A stretch of DNA of 64,000 bases. Origin: Colias croceus. Taxonomy: Eukaryota > Arthropoda > Insecta > Lepidoptera > Pieridae. Shown here one piece after another: positions 23,704 through 34,571 of the stretch; the first letter of the stretch is position 1, and every line of letters starts with the position of its first letter. The stretch is from positions 4,154,001-4,218,000 of the forward strand of contig NC_059538.1 of NCBI RefSeq assembly GCF_905220415.1. Direction: 5' to 3'. Both the position numbers and the translations under genes were made by a program. The notes beneath the pieces are model-generated. The model did not search any database. It was not told where the DNA came from and was given only the letters and a program-made list of their open reading frames with translations.

Positions 23704-23836
23704 TATTTTCTGTGTACTATCGACGCACGACGTAAATTTTTGTACACAGAATTTGATAATTTAAAGATTGAAAATAATGTTCTTCTCGGAGTGGTTAACT
23801 ACTAACTTTAAAAAACTTTAATCATTATCATAAGAT
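23704..23836. promoter_or_regulatory. Probable promoter of the SCYL3-like gene, perhaps bidirectional
   Basis: The 133-bp gap between two divergent start codons must hold the 5' end of the SCYL3-like gene unless its transcript starts further upstream. No TATA box or other core element is convincing. Inferred from position only. Confidence 0.35.
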
Positions 23837-26570
23837 ATGGGTAACGACGCCTCACAGTTGAAAGGGCTTGAAATTAATGAAAAGCCAACTGAATGTACGG
23901 ACTTTTGGTCTCATTATCAGGCAAATATCCGAGATAGCTGTAGATACTTTGGGTTAAAAAGTGATGGATCAGTGTCTGTATTCAAAGGAGAATCTATTTT
24001 AGGCCCACTATGGACCGTCTCCACGCCATTAGAGAAATTTTGTAATGTAAGAATTTTATCAACAATGTACTTTGATATTTGCTCAACATAAAAATAAACA
24101 ATTGCATATCTTCCAGAATATCTTAAAATATCGACATCCGTTCATAGTGAGATATATATCAGCATGGCAGCAGAGGTCTACATTTCATTTGGCTACTGAA
24201 TACATACAACCTTTGGGACATGTAATATCTTTGCAGACACCATTGCAAAAATGTATAGGACTTAACAATATTTTACAGGCATTAGTATTTCTACATGAAC
24301 AAGTAAGTTGTTAAATATCTAATACAATTTTCTTGTTACTAAATCTTTTTTGTAATTAATCAGATTTAATACATATTACAGGGTAAAGTATCGCACAACA
24401 ACATAAGTACATCTGCAATATATGTATCAGGAGATGGACAGTGGAAGCTAGGAGGGTTGCAGTATTTATGTAATTTCTCTGAACAGACCTTAGCTTATTT
24501 AAAGCAATCTAGAATACATAGGTAAATAATTAGCATAGAAATATTGATAGTTAAAACCTTTACTCTTTCAAAAGTTTATAGCAAAATGAGCTGATATATT
24601 ATTAAATTCATTTGACAGTGTTTGTAAATAAACTTATCTGAAACAGAATGCCAATCTTTCTTAACTATATATATATTTATTTTTTTATTAGATAAGTCTG
24701 AGAATAGGTTGCTATATTAATTTACATTTTCTAGATATGATAAAGCAGTGGACCCTAATGAGGACACAAATGAGCCAACAACAAAAGTGGATCAGTATGC
24801 ATTTGCAGTGCTTGTGGAAGATATTTTCAAAGGTTGCAAGGATGGTATGATTTAATTCTTTCTGATAAATATAGAATATTTAATGGTAGTTTGCTATCTT
24901 TATGATCATATAAAGATAAAAAGTGTGTGGAAAAATTAAATCAAGTCATTTTTTTAGATAGCTACTTGGGAACAGGATGCAATATATTATTTGTATATTT
25001 ATTTCAGATGAGGTGCCATACTTGAAAGAATTCAAGAAATTTTGTAGAGAAAGGCTTCAAAACCCAGACTGCAAACAAAGACCTAGCCTTTCAGAAGTGA
25101 TGCAACATGAGTTTTTTAATCATGAATTCATTTCTGTTTATAAATTTTTGAACTATTTACCACTTAAATCTAATGAAGAAAAGATGGATTTTTTTTCAAA
25201 CATTTTACAATGTCTAAAATGTTACGATGAGGAAACCGTTGCAAAGCAATTTGGTGGTTTACTGTTATCTAGGCTAACCCTCTTAGATCAAACTGCCAGA
25301 AAAGATGTTATTCCATATATACTTAAGCCTAGAAACGGTAAGAAAACTATTAACTATTATAATGTATATTATCTATATATTGTTCTATATAACAACATGT
25401 TAAACAGTAATGTTAGCTTATGAAATATTAAAGAATTAAGAGAATAGAGCAATAATTATTTATATGTTTTATTACAGATAGAACTCAAAATGGTGAACAT
25501 AGTGGATTTTTCAGCTTAAGTGTCTTTAAAGAGCATTTAAAACCAAGAATAATACAATTATTTTCAGTGAGGGATGGACAAATTAGGATGTTACTATTAG
25601 CACATTTTTCCAAATATGTTCATGTATTTTCTCATGAAGAGCTATCACAACATATCCTACCAGAGGTACTTTCATGTTAATTAAGACTAATTTATAGAAT
25701 GTTGAATGGCTCATTAATGTATGAATTTAATTTTCAGAGAAATTCTAATTTTTTTATTCTTTCCAGCTCTTACTTGGAATAAAAGATACAGATGATGCCT
25801 TGGTTTCTGCTACCCTTGTTTGTTTAAGTGAACTCGTTCCAATATTGGGAGCTGATACAGTTGTAGGTGGAAAACGCTCAAAACTTTTTACTGATGGCAG
25901 ACCAAATTCAAACGCAAATACATTATCTATAGTCAAAAATGGAAAATCAAGTTTAATTGAGACCCATGTTCAAGCAAAAACTTTGCAAGATTATCCATGT
26001 TCGGAAAGTATTTATCCTCAAGATATTGCTACATCTGTATTTGAGCAAGCATTGTCATTGAATGAAAGGCCTTCACCCGTTGGAAGTGAATCAATGGACA
26101 TAGAAATAATTCCGGTGAAACCATCATACCAAGTAGCAGTTGAATCTGAAGATGATTGGGATGACTGGGATAACAGCAATCACAAATTAAGAATTGAAGA
26201 TTCTGGAAGTTCTCATATAGATGAAACATTATTTGAACCTAAAACTTTGCCACAAGAATTTACAGAAACAGAATTTCAACATACTGAAGGTTCTAAAGAA
26301 CATTCCATTTTGTTACAAAAAGCAGCATTAGAAGCAAAAAAGAATATCATTGATATATCAGAGTTAGATATAAAAAATAAGATTGATCAGAGTAAGAAAG
26401 GCTCAGATGAATTTGACTTCTTTGCTGATATGACACCAGTCATAGAAAAGCAAAAAGTAGCCCCAGTAAGGGATGAAAGTGAAGTGGGTGATTACAGCAG
26501 TAAATTAAATTTTGTACCTAATAATGAGCTGGATGAAAATGAGGGTTGGGGGGACACATGGAATGATTGA
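23837..26570 (+). CDS. SCYL3: SCYL3-like (PACE-1) protein kinase-like pseudokinase
   Basis: SCY1-like proteins act at the Golgi and in vesicle traffic; SCYL3/PACE-1 binds the ezrin C-terminus in mammals. Exons: 23837-24046, 24117-24302, 24382-24521, 24735-24844, 25008-25337, 25478-25665 and 25767-26570, total 655 aa. Residues about 1-265 are a kinase-like fold without catalytic residues: HNN replaces HRD in VSHNNISTSAIYVSGDG, and LGGLQ stands where DFG belongs. HEAT-type helices follow (FSVRDGQIRMLLLAHFSKY, LLGIKDTDDALVSATLVCLS). The acidic C-terminus ends in the tryptophan motifs DDWDDWDN and EGWGDTWND, as in SCYL3. The final 804-nt exon holds the whole tail. N-terminal MGNDAS is a possible myristoylation site. 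Confidence 0.88.
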
Positions 26571-27446
26571 TTGTAAGAAAAAATATAGTTTATACTTATC
26601 ATTGTATATTTATTGCATTAAAATAACAGGGATATAATAGGACAAATTATTTCAACCTCTAAATGAGGTAATAATGTATATAATGAGATCAAAAAAACTT
26701 GAAAGTTAGTGACATAGATGTGAGATTCTAATATATTATAATAAGTGCATGTTTGTTTAAAATATTTAGTAATAATTAAAACAAATACAACACATACATA
26801 ACACTTGTAAATGTATCACTTTTAGAAAGCTTCATGATTATAATATATAAACAATATACACATTTAAATGGTTTACTTATGTATCCTTATGTATTTTGAA
26901 ACATTAAATACATAATATAATTAGCTATATCAGTAGTTACAGAAAATTAGCCTTCATACATACTCCTGATTGTATTTTATTATATTGGAATTATTGAAGT
27001 AACAAGCACTCAGTCTCACAACCGCTCAATTAAGACACAATTATTTTTGTTACACAGCCAAAATGCAATACATAAGTGGCTTTGCCAAATATATTTAATA
27101 TCTTTAAAAAATTGTTTCATTTACATGGTAAATAAATGAGATTATGATTAATTATATAATAAATAATACTTTGACTGAATACATTCTGAATAACTAACTC
27201 TACATGACTAGAAAATGGCATCAATGGAAAAACTTAACTAGTCTTTCAAATAAATAACATGGAGACTATAAATAAAAGGCTCAAGATAACGACACATATG
27301 GCGATCCCGTCCGATTAGGGCCCTTCTGGCCTCCTCCACTAAAACACTCCGCGTTAAAATGTAGAAGCCCTTCTGGCTAACATTGAGAAACACCTTACAA
27401 AAAAAAAAAAAAAAAAAGACACATATGGCACAGAAACTTATCAAAC
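26571..27446. other. Convergent 3' region of SCYL3-like and AGPAT genes
   Basis: AT-rich, no ORF. Holds the 3' UTRs of both genes and a short retroposed insert at 27303-27417 (listed separately). Confidence 0.5.
27291..27429 (+). mobile_element. Short retroposed insert with poly(A) and 12-bp target duplication
   Basis: GACACATATGGC stands at 27291-27302 and again at 27418-27429. Between them are 95 bp or so of GC-richer sequence (gatcccgtccgattagggcc... to ...gaaacacctt) followed by about 20 A's. This is the structure of a LINE-mobilised insert: a SINE or a 5'-truncated LINE end. I could not identify the source RNA. It lies in the likely 3' UTR of the AGPAT gene, in antisense. Confidence 0.75.
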
Positions 27447-28601
27447 TTAAACAGCAATCTTCTTCTGCCTGACTAGATCCTTAGAGCTCTCATTGAAAAC
27501 TTCTATCATTTGTTGTCGTACCATATCTGACAGAGTTTCCAAATCATCGCGTGTCATGCCTTTGGTAGGAATTGGTGGTAAAGTGGTAATGACAACTTTC
27601 CCTAAAATAAAATTCAAATAACTAAGTAGGTACTTACAAATATTTCTTACGACATTTTTTTTTTTGAAAAGCTTTGTATCTTACCTGGCTCAAAAGTTTT
27701 TGTTTCATTATCAAGAAAATAATACTGACTGAATACAACAGGCATGATTGGTATTTGGGAATCAATGGCCAAATAAAAAGCACCTTTTTTAAAAGGCTGA
27801 ATGCAACCTTTGTTATATCTTGCTCCTTCAGGAAAAATCCACAATTTGGTCTGAAATATAAAAAAATTGTTTTAAGTTAGTTTTAAATATAGGAACCCAC
27901 TTTATATGACTATAGGGACTAATATAAATAAAATATTTTTTTTTTTTACCTTTTCTGCTATAACTCTTTCCGTTGCTTGCTTCATAAGTAGTCGAGCTTT
28001 ATCTGTTTTTAAGCGGTCTATGAAAACTAAACCAGACAGCCAAGCTCCAAAACCGAATGCACCAGCGAACATTAATGGTCGTTTGGCGACAACAGTGCAC
28101 CGCTTCATGCGGGGCCACATTTCGAACATACCTTCAAAGTGACAATGGTTTATAAATAAACTGTAGTTAGGTGGAAGTCAGTTAAATAAATTACATGATC
28201 TTACCTAGTATATCTAATGAGCTTTGATGATTTGATATAACGATGTAGCACTCTTCATTATCCCAATTCTCTAGTCCTCGTAGTTCCCATTCTATTCCGA
28301 CGATATGCGAAGCATAACGACAAAATCTAGAAGCAACTCTGCAACAGAAATAAATTATTTTATTGCTTAAAGGTCAGGAAAATATAATTAAAAAATAATC
28401 AATAACTTACACAAGATTCGTCACATCGCGTGGGTAAAGAAGCACAACTGGTAATAAAACGGTACATGTTATTAAAACATAAGTGTAATATAGAAAAAAC
28501 TTTAAGTAATATCGAAAAACATTGCTTTTTTCGTATAAAAAGGGCAAGGTAAATATAAAACCCGCCAAAAATAATTCAGGATATGAATAGAAGGAAGCCA
28601 T
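27447..28601 (-). CDS. Agpat: 1-acyl-sn-glycerol-3-phosphate acyltransferase (AGPAT)
   Basis: Acylates lysophosphatidic acid to phosphatidic acid in the endoplasmic reticulum membrane, a core step of phospholipid and triacylglycerol synthesis. Minus-strand exons 28411-28601, 28205-28338, 27950-28131, 27685-27850 and 27447-27601 give 275 aa, the usual length of AGPAT1/2. The N-terminus has two hydrophobic spans (FLAGFIFTLPFLY; FLYYTYVLITCTVLLPVVLL). The catalytic NHxxxxD motif is NHQSSLD, His101/Asp106. Motif III is FPEGAR at 175-180, where most members have FPEGTR. VVITTLPPIPTKGM is the usual block IV region. I cannot say which insect paralogue it is. Confidence 0.94.
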
Positions 28602-29303
28602 AACGAACCATAGACAAGAGGAAATAAAAAAGTACCAAATGAAAATATATTTAACCGCAATGTTACTATTTCTAATAATTTACTATAAAAATATCTATTA
28701 TTTAATAATAATTTACGTATCAGCTCACACGTATCTTGAAGTAATTTAGTAAAATATAATGAACATGAAATTGTATCTTAATGGCTAAGGTGCAAAAAGT
28801 TATTCCATGCTCCACCAAATTTACTCATGATTTTTTTATTATGTGATCAGTATATTATGTTATATGTTTATTATTATGTTTGTTTGTGTGCATTATTAAC
28901 GTCTTAGATCATTTAAGTTACTTAACGATCTAAGATTAAGGAACATTTTATTGGTTTAGTTACTGTGTACATTTTTTATGTGATTTTTTAGTTGTTTTTA
29001 ATTAATGAAGATACAGTTTCAAAGTTAGGATAAATCTTATTATATATTTCGTCTTGTGTTTGTTTCGTTTGTTAGATTAATTAGTCAAACAGATTGATAA
29101 AAAATTAATAATAGGGTTAAATAATTATTGGCAATAAAAAAATTTCAAGGATATTACTTAATCTGTGGTGTATGATGGTCTATGGACTATGACTTTGATT
29201 GCTGCTCGTATTCGTAATTTGTCATTGTCAAACAAAATTTCTTTTTCAGGTTACGCCTCCGCGCGAGTAACCGGAGTGCGCGGATTACGTAGATTTAATT
29301 AAA
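28602..29303. promoter_or_regulatory. Divergent upstream region of AGPAT and RpL5
   Basis: The two genes start about 700 bp apart in opposite directions. Near 29245 the pyrimidine run 'ctttttcagg' is a likely start of the RpL5 transcript, because ribosomal protein mRNAs begin with such a TOP tract; the 5' UTR would then be about 55 nt. The rest is AT-rich with nothing recognised. Confidence 0.45.
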
Positions 29304-31689
29304 ATGGTGAGACTTTCTTGATAAATATTATAGTGAGTGATACCTAGTATACAGTTTAAATCTTATTTGTAAAGTATTTCTAAATTTTAACTCAAGATGC
29401 CATAAATAAACAGTGATTATTGTTGCCGTATGTATCGTCTAGTGATATTGCAATGCCCGGTGTCTGAATAATATTGTTGATTTGCTCTTAATTCAATTAT
29501 TAAATTTATCTTTCAGAACTGTATGAATAACATTCACAAAATGCGTGAAAGTAATACAAAATTGTATACATATTTTTTTTTAATTAACCTATATTATGAT
29601 GAAAAATCGACACATGCGCGTCATCTGATGTCGTGGACGACATAAATTTATTTGTTTCATGCCATGTTTTATGTGTATGATACAATAGTTTATGTTCGGA
29701 AGCGACAATCGTGATTATAAAGTGTCTCTGATAAAGCCATAAGATATAATCTATTAGTTAATTTGTATCTCATTTGCTGTAATAAAATATGATTGTTACA
29801 GGGTTTCGTGAAAGTTGTTAAGAATAAGCAATACTTTAAAAGGTACCAAGTTAAGTTCAAGAGGCGCCGTGAAGGTAAAACTGATTACTATGCCCGCAAA
29901 CGTCTTATCATTCAGGTAAAATAAACTGCAACCGATATACAATGAATTTTCTTTGAATTTATGTATATGGCATAACTGACTTGCAGATATATTTATTATT
30001 TTAGGACAAGAACAAGTATAACACTCCCAAATACCGTTTGATTGTGCGTCTATCAAACAAGGATGTCACCTGCCAGGTTGCATACTCCCGTATTGAAGGA
30101 GACCACATTGTTTGTGCTGCCTACTCCCATGAATTACCACGTTATGGTATCAAGGTAATTAAATTTAAATATTTTATCAAAGGGAGATTACCAATAGAAA
30201 GTTGGGCACTTGAAGCCAGTTAGTTGTACTTCTACTTTTGAAAATATCAAATGATGATTTTGAACGGGCGGTCTGAAGCAATGTACAAATGCAAAACACC
30301 CTGTTGATATATGTTCAATACTGATAATTTAAAACATTTTTTTAATAAACATATATTTATTACACAGATTTTAATCAATTCACAATTGTTTACCATAGGT
30401 GGGTTTGACCAACTATGCTGCTGCATACTGCACAGGTCTCTTGCTGGCCAGGCGCCTGCTGCAAAGGCTAGGATTAGACACTCTTTACACTGGCGCGACA
30501 GAAGTCACTGGTGATGAATACAATGTTGAGCCAGTCGACAATGGACCAGGTGCTTTCAGGTTAGAAATTGTAATATTTTGATAGCTGTTTATAGTTTTAT
30601 TATGATGATATATTACGGGCGGACAGACAGCATACAATCAGGGAGTATGTGTTTATGGTGCATCGTAATTTGCTGATTTTTTTAATGATTTACTATCTTA
30701 GATTAACATTGTACTATATAAATTTTTTTTTTTTTTCGTTTTTTCTAGGTGTTATCTGGATGTTGGTCTAGCCAGAACCACCACTGGTGCCAGAGTGTTC
30801 GGAGCCATGAAGGGTGCCGTTGATGGTGGCCTTAATGTTCCCCACTCTCTTAAGAGGTTCCCTGGCTATGATGCTGAAGCGAAGAAATTTAACGCTGAAG
30901 TTCATAGGTACTTCTTTTGTTTATTTTACAAATTAAATTATGCTCCATTCATCCTTTGAAAAAAAGGTATATCTTCTTTTCAAACAGCATTTTGGAGCAA
31001 GAGCATAATTAAAACTTTTGGTTGTCAAAAGGATTATTATTAATTTTTTGAACCGGTTTTAATAACAATCATACCCATATAATTACTAACTATCAAATTG
31101 TTGATGCTGATAATAAATTAAATTTGTAACCCTTTCTTCTTCCTAGGTCACATATTTTCGGTCTCCATGTTGCTGAATATATGCGTAATTTAGAACAGGA
31201 AGATGAAGACTCATTCAAGAGACAGTTTAGCAAGTACATCAAACTTGGTGTTGCTGCTGATGCGGTAAGTCATACAAATGTATAAGCTACGTCCAGTCAA
31301 ATTACTGCATAATTTTTATTAGAGCAGTGTCGATGTTGGACAAAATCATTGCATTTTAAAATTATATTTATGTCTTGAAATTATTTCAGGAAAAATATTT
31401 TATTTTGCAACAAATACATATGAATTTATAAATTCCTTTAAACTGTAAATTCTCATTGAAATTTGATAATTATTAATTTTGTTTGTTTAAATAGGTTGAA
31501 ACATTATACAAAAAGGCCCATGAAGCAATCCGTGCCGATCCATCATACAAGAAGAAGGAAAGCAAGAAGGACCCAGCCAAGAAGAAACGCTGGAACAAAC
31601 GCAAGCTGACCTTGGCCGAAAGAAAGAACAGAATCAAGCAAAAGAAGGAGTCTTACGTCAAGAAACTCCAGGCTCAGGCAGAAGCTTAA
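29304..31689 (+). CDS. RpL5: 60S ribosomal protein L5 (uL18)
   Basis: Binds 5S rRNA and forms, with L11, the 5S particle in the central protuberance of the large ribosomal subunit. Exons: 29304-29306 (only the ATG), 29802-29915, 30005-30154, 30399-30559, 30749-30907, 31147-31264 and 31495-31689, giving 299 aa, the same as fly. The sequence GFVKVVKNKQYFKRYQVKFK through KRWNKRKLTLAERKNRIKQK is near-invariant in the family. A first exon holding only the start codon is usual for ribosomal protein genes. Introns 3 and 4 carry candidate C/D snoRNAs. Confidence 0.98.
30244..30310 (+). ncRNA. Candidate box C/D snoRNA in RpL5 intron 3 (U43/snR70-like)
   Basis: Terminal stem atatcaa (30244-30250) / ttgatat (30304-30310), box C atgatga (30251-30257), then gaacgggcggt directly followed by box D' ctga (30273-30276). 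The guide is complementary to ACCGCCCGT of the 18S decoding region. Counting five bases upstream of D' points to the C after ACCG, the site known as Cm1703 in human (U43) and Cm1639 in yeast (snR70). The end box D reads ctgt instead of ctga, which is a weak point. Many C/D snoRNAs live in ribosomal protein introns. Confidence 0.6.
30597..30681 (+). ncRNA. Second candidate C/D snoRNA in RpL5 intron 4
   Basis: Box C atgatga at 30602-30608, acgggcgg at 30615-30622 and box D ctga at 30673-30676. The guide core starts exactly 13 nt after the start of box C, as in the intron 3 candidate. D' is poor (caga) and I see no clear terminal stem. It may be a diverged duplicate, or a copy whose active guide is the one next to box D. 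Confidence 0.4.
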
Positions 31690-31881
31690 ATGGTTTATTT
31701 TATCAAAATATAGCCATTTATTCGACTTTTGAGTTTCATTTGATTTCCTCTAACTCATATGACTTGTAATTAACATATTATGCCTTATTTAGATGTCCTA
31801 TCATTATACAAAACTGATCTAGTACCTTGGCATAGGTATATGAAAATATTTCTTCAATTTTCAATTTTTGAGTTATAAAAA

Positions 31882-32090
31882 CTAGGTTTCCGGCTGAGGC
31901 TTCGCCCGCGCAGTCAAAGAAAAACCCGCATAGTTCCCGTGGGATTTCCGGGATTGCGTTATTTTCCCGGGATAAAAAGTAGCCTATGTCCTTACTCGGG
32001 TATCAAAATATCTCCATACCAAATTTGGTTCAGTAGTTTAGGCGTGATTGAGTAACAGAGTTACTTTCGCATTTATAATATTAGTATGGA
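31882..32090 (-). mobile_element. Helitron-like element, reverse
   Basis: Read on the minus strand it begins TCCATACTAATATTATAAAT and ends in CCTAG after a GCGGGCGAAGCCTC tail. The same family as 2153-2380 and 61140-61312, with 'cccgcatagttcccgtggga' inside. Confidence 0.6.
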
Positions 32091-32327
32091 TATACCATTT
32101 TTTTATACCTATACCCTGTGCCTACACCTGTATTCAGGCAGGCTTCAATTTTAAGTTTACTTTAATTGAACATATCTTTTTATAATATGCCCTCATTTCT
32201 TACACGCGTCTTCTACGTATCTATGCACAGTATCTGTCTCCACCTGTCTCCCCACATTTAACCATAATGCATTGATGCATTTCGCTGAAATTAGGTTCTT
32301 AAGTTCTTAGGCCGCCTGTCCACCTGC

Positions 32328-32450
32328 AAGAAAACTTCCGCGAGTAATGTCCGACAGCAACTTGCAAGTCTAATTCCGCGTTTCCACCTGCAAGTAGACT
32401 TGCAAGTTGCTGTCAGACGGACTGTATGTCGGACTGCTGTCACAGGATGA
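32328..32450. repeat. Partial copy of the 34172 MITE
   Basis: 'aggccgcctgtccacctgca' matches the left end of the complete MITE at 34172, followed by 'gtccgacagcaacttgcaag' and 'gcaagttgctgtcagacgga'. No right end is seen here. Confidence 0.5.
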
Positions 32451-32736
32451 TTTGAACAAGGATAGAATGTATATTTTTTATCTATACTTATAATAAATAC
32501 GTAGGAAAGTCAAGTCAAAACATACTCTTTGGTCAAAATTGAACATTGAATCCTGTGATTGAATCCTACTAATATTATATAGGTCTACCAGAATCTGATG
32601 GCATATTTATATTTAAGAAATAAAAGATTTTCATGTGGCAACTTATTTGACAACTATCAAATTGGTTGTCAAATTATTTGTCTTTTTTTGCAGTTGATGA
32701 ATAATTTTTAGGATTTTGTCTAAAAAATCTTCGAAA

Positions 32737-33015
32737 ATGTCGAAAAAGCCGCTGCGATCACAAGCAAGATGTGTTGTTTATAATGTGTATAGAAAAACAT
32801 TCGATGAAGAAGGGTCAAACACATCACAATTTTCAATTTTGAAGATTTTATTGGTAAATTGGACTTACCCGTTTTGATACTTAAAATTAAAAAATATTAT
32901 ATGTAGGTAACTATAATATTGTTTGTTGATTAGAATGTAATTTTATGAAAACTTATTACAGGAGTTTCCAATACGGCTATTCTTCAAGTCCAAGCTGTCC
33001 AAGTCAATTTTATAA
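32737..33015 (+). CDS. Possible two-exon small ORF, maybe a transposase N-terminal remnant
   Basis: ATG at 32737 opens 39 codons (MSKKPLRSQARCVVYNVYRK...) to a donor TTG|gtaaat at 32853. An acceptor attacag at 32961 would add 17 in-frame codons to a TAA at 33013-33015, giving 56 aa, with AATAAA about 30 bp later. SQARxVVYNVY resembles the N-terminal helix of a family of lepidopteran transposase-like proteins. It lies between the two MITE pieces, so it may be debris of their autonomous relative. Confidence 0.3.
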
Positions 33016-33401
33016 TGTGTGTATCTGTTAATACTTACGAAAATAAACATAGTTTTATTTTATTTTTATTTTATTTTATAAAAAATTATAAGCAGTTTTG
33101 ATCTACATTATCATTATATCGATATTTTCACATGGCATACTAGTAATGAATATACAAATATAGTAATATGTATTACCTGTATAAAAGTAATATGTATAAT
33201 TGTACCTATAATATACATGTAAGTATGTACCTACATAATATTAAGTGGATATCTCATTATTAAGTACAGTATTGTCCACTTATGTAATGTGACTAATGAT
33301 ATTGAGGAGAAAATAAAAAATAAGCAGTATCAAGATCGTTCAGTCCATTTTCCCTAGGGTTGCACACTCCAAATTTTGATTTCCCTAATTGCCATCAGAT
33401 T

Positions 33402-33602
33402 CTGGTTTACCTATAAATGCGAAAGTTTGTGAGGATGTGTATGTTTGTTACTCTTTCAAGCAAATACTAATGAACCGATTTCAATGAAATTTGCACACAT
33501 ATAGAGGGTAACTTGGATTTACACATAGGATAGGTTTTATTCCAGAAATCCCACGGGAACGGTAGTGCAAGTTTTTCTTTGAAAGCGTGGGTGGAAACCT
33601 AG
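33402..33602 (+). mobile_element. Helitron-like element
   Basis: Starts tctggtttacctataaatgc and ends gtgggtggaaacctag. It contains 'tgaaccgatttcaatgaaat' and 'atcccacgggaacgg', shared with 2153-2380. Non-coding. Confidence 0.5.
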
Positions 33603-34171
33603 TATTCTTATAAAAAAGAATACTTTGGGCGTAGGTAATCTACAATTGAATCGAAGCCAAAAATACCTATAGTTTTAGGGATTTTTTTCTGTATGTATGT
33701 CCGGGCTAAAATCAAAAAGTACTGCTGCTACTGCATTACTAATTGGTCGGGTCAACTTAATATAGGCTATAGACTTGCTATAGAATATCATCACGGTAAG
33801 ACCAATAGGACCGTAGCAAAGCGGGTAAAACCACGGGGCACTCTTCTAGTGCAATCTTCTTGTGGGGATATTGTGAAGACAATATCCCCACAAGAAGAGA
33901 GTTAATCATGGAAATCCCAAAGGTCTAGTTTGCAACTTTTGCTAGTTTTCCTCACAGAGCTAGTAATATATTTTCCTTTTAAAACGCCGGCGAAAGGTTT
34001 GTAAAATATGGTAGATATGGTCATTTATAGATGTTGTAATTACTATAAATTACTACGTAATGGTAAAGAAGTTAAGCACTGAAGATGGTGCCGAAAAATT
34101 TTTTGCCGATTGCAAAATGATTCTGTAAGACATAAAAATACTTCAGGATATATTAAACACGAGGGCGTAAA

Positions 34172-34338
34172 CTAAGGCCGCCTATCCACCTGCAAGAAAA
34201 CAGTCAGACAGTCTGTCCGACAGCAACTTGCAGGTCTACTTGCAGATGGAAAGGCGGAATTAGATTTGCAAGTTGCTGTTAGACAGACTGTCGGACATTT
34301 CTCGCGGAAGTTTTTTTGCAGGTGGATACGCGGCCTTA
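34172..34338. repeat. Palindromic MITE
   Basis: Left 'aggccgcctatccacctgca', right 'tgcaggtggatacgcggcct'. The arms contain complementary 'ctgtccgacagcaacttgca' and 'gcaagttgctgttagacag' segments, so the whole element folds on itself. About 165 bp, just upstream of the zinc-finger gene. Confidence 0.7.
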
Positions 34339-34571
34339 GGCGTAAACCCTCAACCTCGAGGCGTGTCGAGCTGTCTAGTGTCTATATTACTTGCTCTATA
34401 GTGTCTATACTTTACTCTTTACGTCATTTGTCAACAGCTTTGGCATATTTTGACTTTTGATGATATTGTCTGTAAATAAATATGTACCTATTTGTTTATT
34501 TATGTTTTTGGTTTCAACAAATCTCTTAGAAAAGTATTTTTTATTAACTTGATTCTATGTAAAGAACAATA

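Larger units (their letters stand above)
31690..34571. other. Intergenic region, mostly repeats
   Basis: Between RpL5 and the zinc-finger gene. Holds Helitron-like elements (31882-32090 and about 33402-33602), two related MITE pieces (32328-32450 and 34172-34338) and one small ORF with splice signals (32737-33015), all listed separately. The perfect inverted repeat 'cttcttgtggggatattgtg' / 'caatatccccacaagaag' at about 33858-33897 can fold into a hairpin. Confidence 0.5.

Noticed and set aside
25800..26570. 256-codon ORF as a separate gene
   Set aside because: It is the last exon of the SCYL3-like gene, joined in frame from an acceptor at 25766.
29596..29728. Box C-like atgatga in RpL5 intron 1 as a third snoRNA
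   Set aside because: No terminal stem, box D at an unsuitable distance and no guide match found.
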